From: Natrinema sp046097095
GTDB lineage: Archaea; Halobacteriota; Halobacteria; Halobacteriales; Natrialbaceae
Length of the DNA stretch: 64,000 nt
Reading direction: 5' to 3'
Assembly (NCBI RefSeq): GCF_046097095.1
Contig: NZ_CP175698.1
Span: 3,224,001-3,288,000 of the forward strand
The stretch's first letter is position 1; each line of letters begins with the position of its first letter. Of the stretch, positions 16,915 through 25,836 are shown piece by piece. The translations under genes were made by a program, and so were the position numbers. The notes under the pieces were generated by a model. It was not told where the DNA came from and did not search any database. It worked only from the letters and a program-made list of their open reading frames with translations.

Positions 16915-17278
16915 GTTCCTCTCGAACTACTACCTGTACGCGCTGGTGTTCGTGGTGCTCGGTATCGGGATTTACATGGTGATCGCCAGCGAGAACCTCG
17001 TGAAGAAGCTGATCGGGGTGAACCTCTTCCAGACGGCCATCTTCCTGTTTTTCGTCGCGATGGCCTACGTCGAGGGCGGTTCTGCGCCGATCGTGCCCGC
17101 CGAGAAGAACCCCGGCGAACTGCTCGTCGCGAGCCCGCTTCCCCAAGTCATCGTCCTGACCGCAATCGTCGTCGGGATCGCGCTGACGGCGGTCGGGCTG
17201 GCTCTGATCATCCGCATCTACGCGGAGTACGGGACGCTCCGCGAGGACACGCTTCGGGAGGTGCGTGCCGATGAGTAG
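16907..17278 (+). CDS. mnhC: Mrp/Mnh antiporter subunit C (NuoK-like)
   Basis: A 123-residue, three-helix NuoK homologue. 'NLVKKLIGVNLFQTAIFLFFVAMAY' matches MrpC, and the conserved 'PLPQVIVLTAIVVGIALTAVGLALIIRIY' helix ends the membrane part. It ends in TAG inside the start region of the next gene. Confidence 0.92.
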   Translation: MIEFLSNYYLYALVFVVLGIGIYMVIASENLVKKLIGVNLFQTAIFLFFVAMAYVEGGSAPIVPAEKNPGELLVASPLPQVIVLTAIVVGIALTAVGLALIIRIYAEYGTLREDTLREVRADE

Positions 17279-18809
17279 CGTCGACCTGCTCCTCCCGCTG
17301 CTGATCGTCGTCCCGCTGCTCGCGGCGACGCTGCCGATCGCGCTCGGCCTGCGCTACGACCGGACCGGCTGGGGCGTCGCCGCGCTCGCGACGACCGGCC
17401 TGTTCGCCGCCGCGGTCGCCCTCGCAAGCGTCGTCTTCGCGGACGGGGAGGTGACCCACGAGCTCGGCGGCTACGAGCCGGCGTTCGGCATCCAGCTCGT
17501 CGCCGACGAGTTCTCGGTGCTGATCGTCCTGCTCGTGACGGCCGTCGCCGCCGGCGTCCTCGCGTACACGCGCCGGGGCGGCCCGCGCGGGAACACGTTC
17601 TACACCGCCTACCTGCTGCTGGTCGGCGGCCTGCTGGGCATCTCGCTGACCGGCGACGTGTTCAACCTCTTCGTCTTCCTCGAGATCACGAGCATCGCGA
17701 CCTATGCGCTGGTCGCCAGCGGCGACGGCCCTGAGTCGGCGGTCGCCGCGCTGAAGTACCTGATTCTGGGTACCGTCGCCGCGTCGATGTACCTGATCGG
17801 CGTCGCCTTCCTGTTGATGGCCACGGGGACGCTCAACATGGTGGCACTCGCGACCCAGATTCCGGCTGCCGAACGGCCGCTGTTGATTCGGGCCGGCTTC
17901 GGGTTCATCACCGTCGGCTTCGCCACCAAAGTCGCCCAGTGGCCATTGCACACGTGGCAGCCAAGCGCCTACCAGCAGGCTCCCGACGGCGCGACGCCGT
18001 TGATCGCCGCGCTCGTCTCGACGGCCTCTGCCTACGCCTTCGGCCGGCTGATCGTGACCGTCTTCGGCGTCGATTACCTGGCCGGGATGGGGAACGCGGC
18101 CGCGATCGTCCTCACCATCGGCTGCGTGAGCGTCCTCGCGGGCACCGTCCTCGCCGTGATCCAGACCAGAGTCAAGCGGATGCTCGCCTACTCGTCGGTC
18201 TCGCAGTTCGGGCTCGTCATCGCCGCCTACGGGGTCGTCATCGCCGGCGGCTCCGAGACGGCGTTCGTCGGTGCGACGATCCACCTGCTCGGCCACGGCC
18301 TGTTGAAAGCCGGCCTCTTCCTGTCGGCCGCGCTCGTCGCGACGAGCCACGGCGCACGGACCGTCGACGAGTACGCCGGCCTCGCAAAGCGCCGACCGAT
18401 CGTCGCCGGCGCGATGGCCGTCCTCCTGCTGGCACTGGTCGGCGTCCCACCGGGCGTCGGCTTCGTCGGTAAGTGGTACATCGCCCTGGGTGCCGTCCAG
18501 TCGCAGCTGTGGCCCGTCGCCGCCGTAATCTTCCTCAGTACCATGCTCACCCTCGCCTACGCCGCCCGCCTGCTCGAGAAGATGTACTTCACGCCGCCGA
18601 CGGTCGAGACGTCCCGTTCGAGGCCCGCCGCGACCGACGGCGGAACGACCGCCGCCGCCGCGATCCGCGGCGAGGGGTCGGCTGACGCCGTCTCCGTCGG
18701 TATGATCGCCGTCGTCGTGATCGCCGCGGTCGGGGCCGTTGCGCTCGGCTTCGCGGGCGGCACGATTGCCGACTTACTCGAGCCGTTCCTTACAGAGGTG
18801 TTCAACTGA
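17271..18809 (+). CDS. mnhD: Mrp/Mnh antiporter subunit D (proton-conducting membrane subunit)
   Basis: A 512-residue NuoN/M-type antiporter-like subunit with about 14 helices. It keeps the key helix-5 Glu ('FVFLEITSIATYALVA') and the helix-7 Lys followed by the PLHTW motif ('FATKVAQWPLHTWQPSAY'), plus 'RVKRMLAYSSVSQFG'. The ATG at 17271 is preferred to the GTG two codons earlier; it overlaps mnhC by 8 bp. A short Ser/Ala-rich cytoplasmic loop (about 450-475) precedes the last helix. Confidence 0.9.
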   Translation: MSSVDLLLPLLIVVPLLAATLPIALGLRYDRTGWGVAALATTGLFAAAVALASVVFADGEVTHELGGYEPAFGIQLVADEFSVLIVLLVTAVAAGVLAYTRRGGPRGNTFYTAYLLLVGGLLGISLTGDVFNLFVFLEITSIATYALVASGDGPESAVAALKYLILGTVAASMYLIGVAFLLMATGTLNMVALATQIPAAERPLLIRAGFGFITVGFATKVAQWPLHTWQPSAYQQAPDGATPLIAALVSTASAYAFGRLIVTVFGVDYLAGMGNAAAIVLTIGCVSVLAGTVLAVIQTRVKRMLAYSSVSQFGLVIAAYGVVIAGGSETAFVGATIHLLGHGLLKAGLFLSAALVATSHGARTVDEYAGLAKRRPIVAGAMAVLLLALVGVPPGVGFVGKWYIALGAVQSQLWPVAAVIFLSTMLTLAYAARLLEKMYFTPPTVETSRSRPAATDGGTTAAAAIRGEGSADAVSVGMIAVVVIAAVGAVALGFAGGTIADLLEPFLTEVFN

Positions 18810-20782
18810 TGGTCGCAGACATTCGACCGTTGGCCGCCGTCCTTGTGTCGGCGGTCGCGATCGTCCTGATCGTCGCGTCGCATCGCCGTCCGAACCTACG
18901 CGAGGGCTGGTCCGTTCTGGCCGCCCTCGCGAAGTTCGGGATCGTCGTCAGCATGCTTCCCGCCGTCATGGACGGGACCGTCTTCCGGTGGAGCCTCGCG
19001 GAGTCGACCGGGATCCAGTTCCTCGAGGGGATCGACTTCGCCCTACGCGCCGATCCGCTGGGGATCTTCTTCGCCCTGCTCGCGAGCTTTCTCTGGATCT
19101 TCACGTCCTTTTATGCGGTGGGCTACATGCGCGGCCTCGACGAGCACGCCCAAACGCGCTTTTTCGCGTCGTTCGCGGCCAGCCTCTCGGCCGCCGTCGG
19201 GATCGCATTCGCGGCAAACCTCGTGACGATCTTCGTCTTCTACGAACTCCTCTCGCTGGTCACGTATCCGTTAGTCGCCCATAACGAGGACAGCGAGGCC
19301 CGCATCGCCGGCCGGAAATACGTCACGTACACGTTCTTCGGCGGCGGTGTCTTCCTGCTTGCCGGCACCGTCATGATCTACTGGCTCACCAGCCTGACGA
19401 TCGCGGGACCGACGCTCGCTTTCGAAGCCGGCGGTATGGACGCGCTGGCCGCGGCCGCCCAGACCGACCCGGTCTACGCACAGGCCGCGTTCTTCCTGCT
19501 CATCGCCGGGTTCGGCGTCAAAGCTGCGCTGATGCCGCTGCACTCTTGGCTCGCCGACGCGATGGTCGCGCCGACGCCCGTCTCCGGACTGCTCCATGCC
19601 GTGGCGGTCGTCAAGTCCGGCGCGTTCGGTATCGCGCGAGTAATTCTCGAGGTCTACGGCCCCGGCCTCATTCACGATCTCCCGCTCGACGTACCGGGGA
19701 TCGGTGAGGTCGGATTGAACGTTCCCGTCGCGATCGTGGCCGCGTTCACGCTGACCGCGGCGAGTATCATCGCGATGCGGAAGGACCACCTCAAGCGCCG
19801 GCTCGCCTACTCGACGACGGCACAGCTCTCCTATATCGTGCTCGGGCTCTCGATGTTGCACCCCTACGCGATTGTCGGCGCGCTGTTCCATATTCCCGCA
19901 CACGCGTTCGCGAAGCTCACGCTGTTTTTCTGTGCCGGCTCGATCCACGTCGAGACCCACACCGACTACATCAGCGAGATGGCCGGTATCGGAAAGCGGA
20001 TGCCGCTGACGATGGCCGCCTTCACCGTCGGCGCGGCCGGCATGGCCGGCCTGCCGCCGATCGCCGGCTTCGTCAGTAAGTTCTACATGCTCATCGGGGC
20101 CGGCTCCATGGGCGGCGAGTACTGGCTGTTCGCCGGCGCGTTGCTGCTGTCGGCCGTCCTCAACATCGCCTACTTCTGGCCGGTCGTCTACACCGCCTTC
20201 TTCGAGAGCGAAGACTACCACGACGCCAAACCGCTGCTCGAGTTCCCACGAGGCGGTCTCTTCGAGTCCTATACGGCCGAGTCCGATGACGGCGTCGCGA
20301 CGGACGGCGGTGAGGCGAGTAGCGAGGAGCACCACGCCGACGGCGAGGAGACGGACAGCGAAGGAACCGATACGGCGGCGGACCGATCGGCCGAGACAGC
20401 CGCGTCGGCCGACGGCGAGGAAGACTACGAGTACGCCGTCGATGAGTATCCAAGCGACCACACGGTTCCCGACGATGTCGACCCCGAGTCGCGAGGCGAA
20501 CGCGTCGGTACCGTCGACCATCACGGCGACTACGACGACCATCTCACCGGCGGGCCGCCGGCCGACGGCTGGCCGCGTCGCTCGCCGTTCGCGGAAAGCA
20601 CGTGGCTCATGCTCGCCCCGATTGCCGTCATCGCGACCGGTGCGATCGTCCTCGGCGTCGCCCCCGACTACGCCGTCTTCCTCGAGCTAGCGACCCAGAT
20701 TGTCGAGGAGGTCTTCGGGCTGCCGCTCGAAGAGCTGGGGACCGTTCCGTTCGCGGAGCTTGCGACGGAGGTGAGCGCCTGA
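18809..20782 (+). CDS. NuoL/MrpA-type proton-conducting subunit with acidic loop
   Basis: A 657-residue antiporter-like subunit. The helix-5 Glu ('FVFYELLSLVTYPLVA') and helix-7 Lys ('FGVKAALMPLHSWLADAM') are kept, as is 'HLKRRLAYSTTAQLSYI'. An approximately 110-residue acidic, His-containing hydrophilic insert (about 490-600) sits before the last transmembrane helix, a halophile-type surface loop. It starts within the previous stop (TGATGG overlap by one base) and overlaps the next gene by one base. Its role is ion translocation in the antiporter complex. Confidence 0.9.
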   Translation: MVADIRPLAAVLVSAVAIVLIVASHRRPNLREGWSVLAALAKFGIVVSMLPAVMDGTVFRWSLAESTGIQFLEGIDFALRADPLGIFFALLASFLWIFTSFYAVGYMRGLDEHAQTRFFASFAASLSAAVGIAFAANLVTIFVFYELLSLVTYPLVAHNEDSEARIAGRKYVTYTFFGGGVFLLAGTVMIYWLTSLTIAGPTLAFEAGGMDALAAAAQTDPVYAQAAFFLLIAGFGVKAALMPLHSWLADAMVAPTPVSGLLHAVAVVKSGAFGIARVILEVYGPGLIHDLPLDVPGIGEVGLNVPVAIVAAFTLTAASIIAMRKDHLKRRLAYSTTAQLSYIVLGLSMLHPYAIVGALFHIPAHAFAKLTLFFCAGSIHVETHTDYISEMAGIGKRMPLTMAAFTVGAAGMAGLPPIAGFVSKFYMLIGAGSMGGEYWLFAGALLLSAVLNIAYFWPVVYTAFFESEDYHDAKPLLEFPRGGLFESYTAESDDGVATDGGEASSEEHHADGEETDSEGTDTAADRSAETAASADGEEDYEYAVDEYPSDHTVPDDVDPESRGERVGTVDHHGDYDDHLTGGPPADGWPRRSPFAESTWLMLAPIAVIATGAIVLGVAPDYAVFLELATQIVEEVFGLPLEELGTVPFAELATEVSA

Positions 20783-22602
20783 TGGAACTCGAGTTCCTCT
20801 CGCTGGCCTATCCGCCGCTGTTGGTCTTCGCGGCGGCGCTGCTCGTGTTCGTCCTGCCGCGGATCGCCGGCTTCACCCTCGGCGCGCTCAGCCTCGCAGC
20901 CGTGTTGGCGATTTCGCTATTCGTCCCCGAAGGTCACTACCTGACCGGCACATTCCTCGGATTCGAGGTGGTCCCGTTCTACGTCGACGAATTCTCCCGA
21001 ATGATCGGGATCGGGCTCGGCTTCCTCGGGATCTGTAGCGTCATCTACGCCTACTCGAGCGAGGCCAGCAAGGCGCTGACCGCCCTCGCGTTGGTGTACG
21101 TTTCCTCGTCGATCGGGGCGGCGTTCGCGGGCGACTGGCTCGTGCTCCTCTTCATGTGGGAGCTCATGGCCGTGACGAGCACGCTGGTGGTCTGGCACTA
21201 CGGTGGGGACGCGGTTCGGGCCGGTTTCCGGTACGCGCTCTTCCACGGCACCGGCGGCGTGCTCGTGATGCTCGCGGTCGCGGCTCACTACATTCAGGTC
21301 GGGACGTTCGTCTACAGCGACGGGGGTATCGCCGACGGACTCCCGGCACTGCTCGCCGTGTTGGGAATGGGCGTCAACGTCGCGTTCATCGGCCTCCACA
21401 CGTGGCTGCCCGACACCTACCCGCGACCGCACTTTGCGGCGTCGGTGTTTCTCTCGGTCTATACGACCAAGACGAGCGCGTTCGTCCTCTACCGGGCGTT
21501 TCCCGAGGGCGAAGGAACGCTGTTCCTCGCGTACATGGGTGGATTAATGGCCGTCTACGGCGCGGCCTTCGCCCTGCTACAACACGACATGCGAGCGCTG
21601 CTGTCCTACCACATTCAGGCTCAGCTCGGCTACATCATCGCCGGAATCGGGATGACATCCGGCATCGCCGTCGCCGGCGCGATGACGCACCTGCTCAACA
21701 ACATCCTCTTCAAGAGCCTGCTGTTCATGGCCGTCGGCGTCGTCATCTACCGTACCGGCGAGGAGGATCTCTACGAACTCGGCGGCCTCTGGCGTGAGAT
21801 GCCGCTGACCGCCATCGGATACGGCCTCGGTGCGTTCTCGATCACCGCCATCCCGGGCTTCAACGGTTACGTCAGTAAGGGGATGCTCTTCAACGCTGCC
21901 GATCCTCACTACTACGGCGAGCCCCAGTATCAGGCGCTGTACTGGCTGCTCTATCTCGGCGCGATCGGGACCCTGCTCTCGTTTATCAAGCTCGGCTACT
22001 ACGTCTTCTTCCACGGCGAGAGCGATTTCGAGGTCGCCGACGCCAAACCCGGCCAAACCGTCGCGATGCTGGGTCTCGGCGGGGCCTGTCTCCTGCTCGG
22101 TGTCTGGTGGCAGGGGCTTGCCGACCTCGCACCGACGGTTCACCACCTCGAGTTCTCGTACGCCGGCGGGGCCGAACACGGCCACCTTCACCCGTACAGT
22201 CTTGGTCACCTGCAGACCTCGGGGATACTGATCGCGATCGCGGTCGTCGCGTTCGCCGTCGTCCGCAAGCCGCTTTCGAAGCTCGATCTCGAGGACCCGG
22301 TGATGGTCGTCTATCCCGCGACCTACTACGTCAGCCGGTGGTCGATGCTCGCGGTCACCGAGACCTACGCCGCCGTCGACGCCACGGTCGTCGGCGTCGT
22401 CAAACGCTGTTACTGGGTCGGGAACAATCCCGTCCTGGCGGTCGACGCGGCCGCGCGCCGGCTCCCGCTGGTCGACGTCGACGAGCGTCGACCGACCGAC
22501 GGCGGCCGGCCGTCGACGATCCACCTCCGGGCGGGCATTGGCACCACCGTCTTGGTGCTGACGGTCGTCTTGACCGTGGTCCTGTGGCTGCTCGTGGTCT
22601 AA
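20782..22602 (+). CDS. NuoL/MrpD-type subunit lacking the helix-7 lysine
   Basis: A 606-residue antiporter-like subunit, last in the operon. The helix-5 Glu is present ('LLFMWELMAVTSTLVVWH'), but the region that normally carries the helix-7 Lys reads 'GMGVNVAFIGLHTWLPDTYP', so Asn/Val replaces it. A helix-8 Lys remains in 'VYTTKTSAFVLYR'. The C-terminus has two more helices and a linker ('YPATYYVSRWSMLAVTETYAAVDA') not found in MrpD, resembling the lateral extension of MrpA. It probably closes the complex and may have another ion path. The ATG at 20782 was chosen because it overlaps the upstream stop, as elsewhere in this operon. Confidence 0.87.
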   Translation: MELEFLSLAYPPLLVFAAALLVFVLPRIAGFTLGALSLAAVLAISLFVPEGHYLTGTFLGFEVVPFYVDEFSRMIGIGLGFLGICSVIYAYSSEASKALTALALVYVSSSIGAAFAGDWLVLLFMWELMAVTSTLVVWHYGGDAVRAGFRYALFHGTGGVLVMLAVAAHYIQVGTFVYSDGGIADGLPALLAVLGMGVNVAFIGLHTWLPDTYPRPHFAASVFLSVYTTKTSAFVLYRAFPEGEGTLFLAYMGGLMAVYGAAFALLQHDMRALLSYHIQAQLGYIIAGIGMTSGIAVAGAMTHLLNNILFKSLLFMAVGVVIYRTGEEDLYELGGLWREMPLTAIGYGLGAFSITAIPGFNGYVSKGMLFNAADPHYYGEPQYQALYWLLYLGAIGTLLSFIKLGYYVFFHGESDFEVADAKPGQTVAMLGLGGACLLLGVWWQGLADLAPTVHHLEFSYAGGAEHGHLHPYSLGHLQTSGILIAIAVVAFAVVRKPLSKLDLEDPVMVVYPATYYVSRWSMLAVTETYAAVDATVVGVVKRCYWVGNNPVLAVDAAARRLPLVDVDERRPTDGGRPSTIHLRAGIGTTVLVLTVVLTVVLWLLVV

Positions 22603-22694
22603 GCCGTCGGACCAGAAACGATCGACGAACCTCGCTACGAAGTCGGGGCGTGATCGACTGACCTACTTACTGAATGCCGTCGGCTCGCACTCGG

Positions 22695-23819
22695 TCAGTC
22701 CGTGTCCGGGGGGTCGTTCCCGTCGCGCGGGGCAATATCCGCGCTCGACGGTCGATCCGCCGGTACGGCGATCGCCTGCTCGAGGACCGACGCGCGCAGC
22801 GTCGGCTTCGAGGCCGTCGCCTCCTGCCGGTAGGGCTCGTCCGTTCGGTCCCGGCGGACGCCCCGCGGGGTCAGGTAGTCGCCGTCGACGTCGATCCCGG
22901 CCGCGTCACAGCGTCGGCGCAGCACCGACCGCGCGCCTTCCGTCGTGATCGCCGGCGGCGCGATCGACCGCTCACGGGCGAGTTCCATCGCTGTCGCGTC
23001 CTCGAGCATTGTCTCGATCGTCGCGTCCTCGTATCCCCGTTCGCGCAGGACCGACCGCACTCGCGCGGCGATCGAGGGCGCGTGGCCGGTCGGAAACAGC
23101 GGCCAGTCGGTCGATGGCGGATCGAGGACGACCCGATACCGGCGCAGCGGGGTCCGCGCGCGAGCCGGCAGCGGAACGTCCTCGAGGCGCTGGGACTTCC
23201 CGAGGACGCGGATCGTTCCCGTATAGAAATCGACGTCCTGCCAGGTCGCACCCGTCCGCCGGTCGTCGTCGGGGACGCGAAATAATTCCGCCCCACGGAC
23301 TGTCGAGTGGGCGAGGACGGCCACCATCGCGTACTCGCGTAACCGAGTTCGTCGCTCGCTCGCCGAGTGAGCGGCCGTTTCGAGCGCCCGGTCGCGGACG
23401 TGGCGCTCGAGTTCGCGGCGCTGTTGGGCCGTCCAGGAGTCGCTCGTCGGCCGCTCCTCGGTGGTCGGTAGTGCGGTTTCGGCGCGGTCGGTCGCGGCGG
23501 GATTCGCTTCGAGGATGCCGCCGCGGACACACCACGAGCAGAACGCTCGGACCACTGCGTAGTAGGTGCCGGCGGTCGAGGCCGTGTACTCTCCGCGTTC
23601 AGTTCGCCGGTGGAGTTCCGTAGCGTAGGCGCGCATGTGGTCGACCTCCAGGGCGTCGATCGCCGTGAGGTCGTGGTCGTGCTTGAGCCACTCAGCCCAT
23701 CGCCGGAGGATCGATTCGGCGTTCGAGGCGTAGGTACCTGCCCCCGACCCGTTGGGATCGCCGACGGCCTTTCGCTGGAGGTACGCGTCGACGGCGTCCG
23801 CGATCGCGACGTCGGTCAC
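22695..23819 (-). CDS. Tyrosine-recombinase (XerC/D-like) family protein, apparently catalytically degenerate
   Basis: A 374-residue protein with an N-terminal SAM-like core-binding domain (about 10-110, 'DAYLQRKA...TYASNAESILRRWAEWL') and a C-terminal recombinase fold. The first catalytic Arg ('STVRGAELFRV') and the beta-hairpin Lys ('GKSQRLEDVPLP') are present. In box II the usual H-x-x-R reads R-G-V-R ('LTPRGVRRD'), the next 'LRH' reads 'LRA', and no Tyr occurs where the nucleophile is expected ('LRASVLEQAIAV'). It may be an inactivated integrase retained for DNA binding. The start is GTG, with the upstream stop overlapping it (GTGA). Confidence 0.78.
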   Translation of the reverse strand: MTDVAIADAVDAYLQRKAVGDPNGSGAGTYASNAESILRRWAEWLKHDHDLTAIDALEVDHMRAYATELHRRTERGEYTASTAGTYYAVVRAFCSWCVRGGILEANPAATDRAETALPTTEERPTSDSWTAQQRRELERHVRDRALETAAHSASERRTRLREYAMVAVLAHSTVRGAELFRVPDDDRRTGATWQDVDFYTGTIRVLGKSQRLEDVPLPARARTPLRRYRVVLDPPSTDWPLFPTGHAPSIAARVRSVLRERGYEDATIETMLEDATAMELARERSIAPPAITTEGARSVLRRRCDAAGIDVDGDYLTPRGVRRDRTDEPYRQEATASKPTLRASVLEQAIAVPADRPSSADIAPRDGNDPPDTD

Positions 23820-23962
23820 GGTTCGATCACCCGTTCGGGAATCGCGTCGGCGGCCGGGTCGAGTCGCTGCCGCCGGGGTTCGAACCGTCCGCCGCCGGCT
23901 CGCTCGATGCGGTCGCCGCGGCCACCGCGGTCACGGATCACGAGGGAGACGCCACGATTCAT
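23816..23962 (-). CDS. 48-codon ORF coupled to the recombinase-like gene
   Basis: A short open frame (ATG at 23962, TGA overlapping the GTG of the recombinase gene in a GTGA) encodes a very basic 48-residue peptide, 'MNRGVSLVIRDRGGRGDRIE' and on to 'AIPERVIEP'. The stop/start overlap is the same coupling used by bona fide operon genes here, and codon third positions are GC-rich. A tiny basic protein ahead of an integrase would fit an excisionase- or Arc-like accessory, but there is no recognisable fold. It could also be the recombinase leader only. Confidence 0.5.
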   Translation of the reverse strand: MNRGVSLVIRDRGGRGDRIERAGGGRFEPRRQRLDPAADAIPERVIEP

Positions 23963-24069
23963 CGCTTCGGTCAATACTGTCTTGCGGAGCTAAATCCGTG
24001 TTTCGGTGTCACGGGGTCGGAAAAAACGACGGTCGGATACGGTGGGTCTATCGCCGATCGGACGGCGAC

Positions 24070-25137
24070 TCAGTAGCTCGCGCCGAATCGAAGGACATCG
24101 GCGTGATCGCTGATGAGCCCGTCAACGCCGGCCGCCGCAAGCCGTTCTGCTTGATACCACGTATCGAGCGTAAACACGTTCACGTCCCTGTTCTCCTCGT
24201 GTGCGACCGCGAGGAGATCGAGCTCCGCCCAGTCAGCGCCCTCCTCGTGATGGCGGTCGGCGTAGAACGGCGTCCCCCGGATCATGTGATACGGTGGATG
24301 GACTGCCTCGGCGTCGTACCGCCGCGCGATCTCGACGCCGTCGCGAACGGAATTCCAGAGTAACGGTGCAACCGGGTATTCCGATGCGTCGCGGGTCGTC
24401 GCCAGCGCCGCCTCGTAGAACGACGAGAAGAGAACCTCGTGATCGACGTCGTCGACGACGTTCAAGACCCTCGCGACGAAGGGCTGCCAAAGCGACTTCT
24501 GGGCCTCGAGTTCATCCCCCGACAGCGATTCAGCGAAGGCCACGTCGAACGAGCCCGGATTCTTCAATTCGACGTTCACGCCGACGTCCGTCGGAATTGC
24601 CTCAAAGACGGTTCGCAACAGCGGCACCGTCTCACCGCTCTCGAGGACCTCGGCGCTCGTGACCGTCTCGGTGTCGGTCTCCCAGACAACGCCTTCGGCG
24701 TCCGTCAGTCCGCGCTCGCCGCCATCGCGTCCGGCGAGTCGATCATCGTGGAAGACGACGATATCGGAATCCGCTGTTGGGACGACGTCGATCTCGATCA
24801 TGTCGGCGCTACGAGACGGCGCGAACGACGCCGGGACGCCGCGGGATGCGCTCTCAACAGCACCGACGGTGTTCTCCGGATAGAGGCCGGCGAAACCGCG
24901 GTGTGCGATCAGATTCGGGTCTCCGCTTTGGCTGCCGGGTCCGCGCGTCTCCTCACCGTCATCCCGTCCCGTATCGACATCCCCGTGGTCGTTACCGCGA
25001 CCGGGCGTCGCGCTCACAGCGCCAGCGAATCCGGTCGCCGATGCGCCCGCCGCGGCGATGAACGCTCGTCGACGCAAGGCGCTCCCGGTCGTGTCTGGAT
25101 GGGCGGTCCGCCGCTCCGTCTCGGTGTTGTCAGTCAT
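24070..25137 (-). CDS. Secreted glycerophosphodiester phosphodiesterase (Tat substrate)
   Basis: A 355-residue GDPD-family TIM barrel. The Tat signal 'RRRAFIAAAGASATGFAGA' is at residues 23-45. Mature enzyme motifs are 'IAHRGFAGLYPENT' (catalytic HR and E-N), 'IEIDVVPTADSDIVVFHD' (metal Glu/Asp and catalytic His) and a late 'VNVFTLDTWYQAERLAAAGVDGLISDHADVL'. It would hydrolyse glycerophosphodiesters outside the cell to alcohol and glycerol phosphate, a source of phosphate and glycerol. The ATG at 25137 is preferred to a TTG five codons earlier. A Gly/Asp-rich linker separates signal and barrel. Confidence 0.92.
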   Translation of the reverse strand: MTDNTETERRTAHPDTTGSALRRRAFIAAAGASATGFAGAVSATPGRGNDHGDVDTGRDDGEETRGPGSQSGDPNLIAHRGFAGLYPENTVGAVESASRGVPASFAPSRSADMIEIDVVPTADSDIVVFHDDRLAGRDGGERGLTDAEGVVWETDTETVTSAEVLESGETVPLLRTVFEAIPTDVGVNVELKNPGSFDVAFAESLSGDELEAQKSLWQPFVARVLNVVDDVDHEVLFSSFYEAALATTRDASEYPVAPLLWNSVRDGVEIARRYDAEAVHPPYHMIRGTPFYADRHHEEGADWAELDLLAVAHEENRDVNVFTLDTWYQAERLAAAGVDGLISDHADVLRFGASY

Positions 25138-25472
25138 TTCCGGATCGGTCAACCTCGTTCGCCGATAAAGCCGATTATAATTCCGTGCTATATGACTTCG
25201 ATCCCGTCACTATGCGAAAACCTATCATTCGATGGCCGTTACGCGATTGCTTTTCCCTCGAGCGAACACGACCGTCTACCCGACGGCGACCGGCCAATTT
25301 GATATAGCGATATTTAGTTTAGGAGTCCGCGGGGTGACGACGACTACCAGACGGCTTTCACACCACGTCAAGATCAGCCGACGGAAACAACGGATCGGCA
25401 GTAGCGGTCGACGGACGGACACGCGGATAATCGAACGGCAGTTTCCTCCTCGAATGGAACCAAAGCGGGAGA

Positions 25473-25637
25473 TCAGGACGGATCCTGATGGCTAATCTTC
25501 TCGGCGGTCATCCCCGGCACCGGCGTTCCGCAGTCTCGGCACTTCCAGGTCGGCGTCGGCGTCCCGGGCTCTTTCTCGAGGTCCTGCTTGAACTCGAGGC
25601 GCGCGCCACACTGACACTGGTGGGTCGTGCGAGTCAT
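25473..25637 (-). CDS. Small zinc-ribbon protein
   Basis: A 54-residue protein with 'CQCGARLEF' near the N-terminus and 'CRDCGTPVPGM' in the middle, a C-x-C-G / C-x2-C-G zinc ribbon. It resembles haloarchaeal rubrerythrin-like or ribosome-associated single-ribbon proteins of unknown function. Start at 25637 is preferred over upstream in-frame ATGs because the upstream translation is not protein-like. It is divergent from the hydrolase gene. Confidence 0.72.
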   Translation of the reverse strand: MTRTTHQCQCGARLEFKQDLEKEPGTPTPTWKCRDCGTPVPGMTAEKISHQDPS

Positions 25638-25836
25638 GGTCGTTTTAACCCGGCGGAAAGCGATAAACGACGCGCCGACAAGTACCAAAGCGACGTGATC
25701 GCTTCTTCGAATCGCTTGGCTCAAATCCGCGGACACGGTCACCCGTCCGTTCGTGGACCGGTCTTTCGTCACTCCGCCGTCTCCGTGTCGAAGCGGTGAC
25801 ATTGGTGTCAAGACGACCGAACGCGTCCGTCAATAT

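Noticed and set aside
23868..23900. GGGTTCGAACC resembling a tRNA T-arm near the recombinase-like gene
   Set aside because: The 5-bp T-stem does not pair (G-G mismatch) and no acceptor or anticodon arm is nearby. It lies in the small basic ORF.
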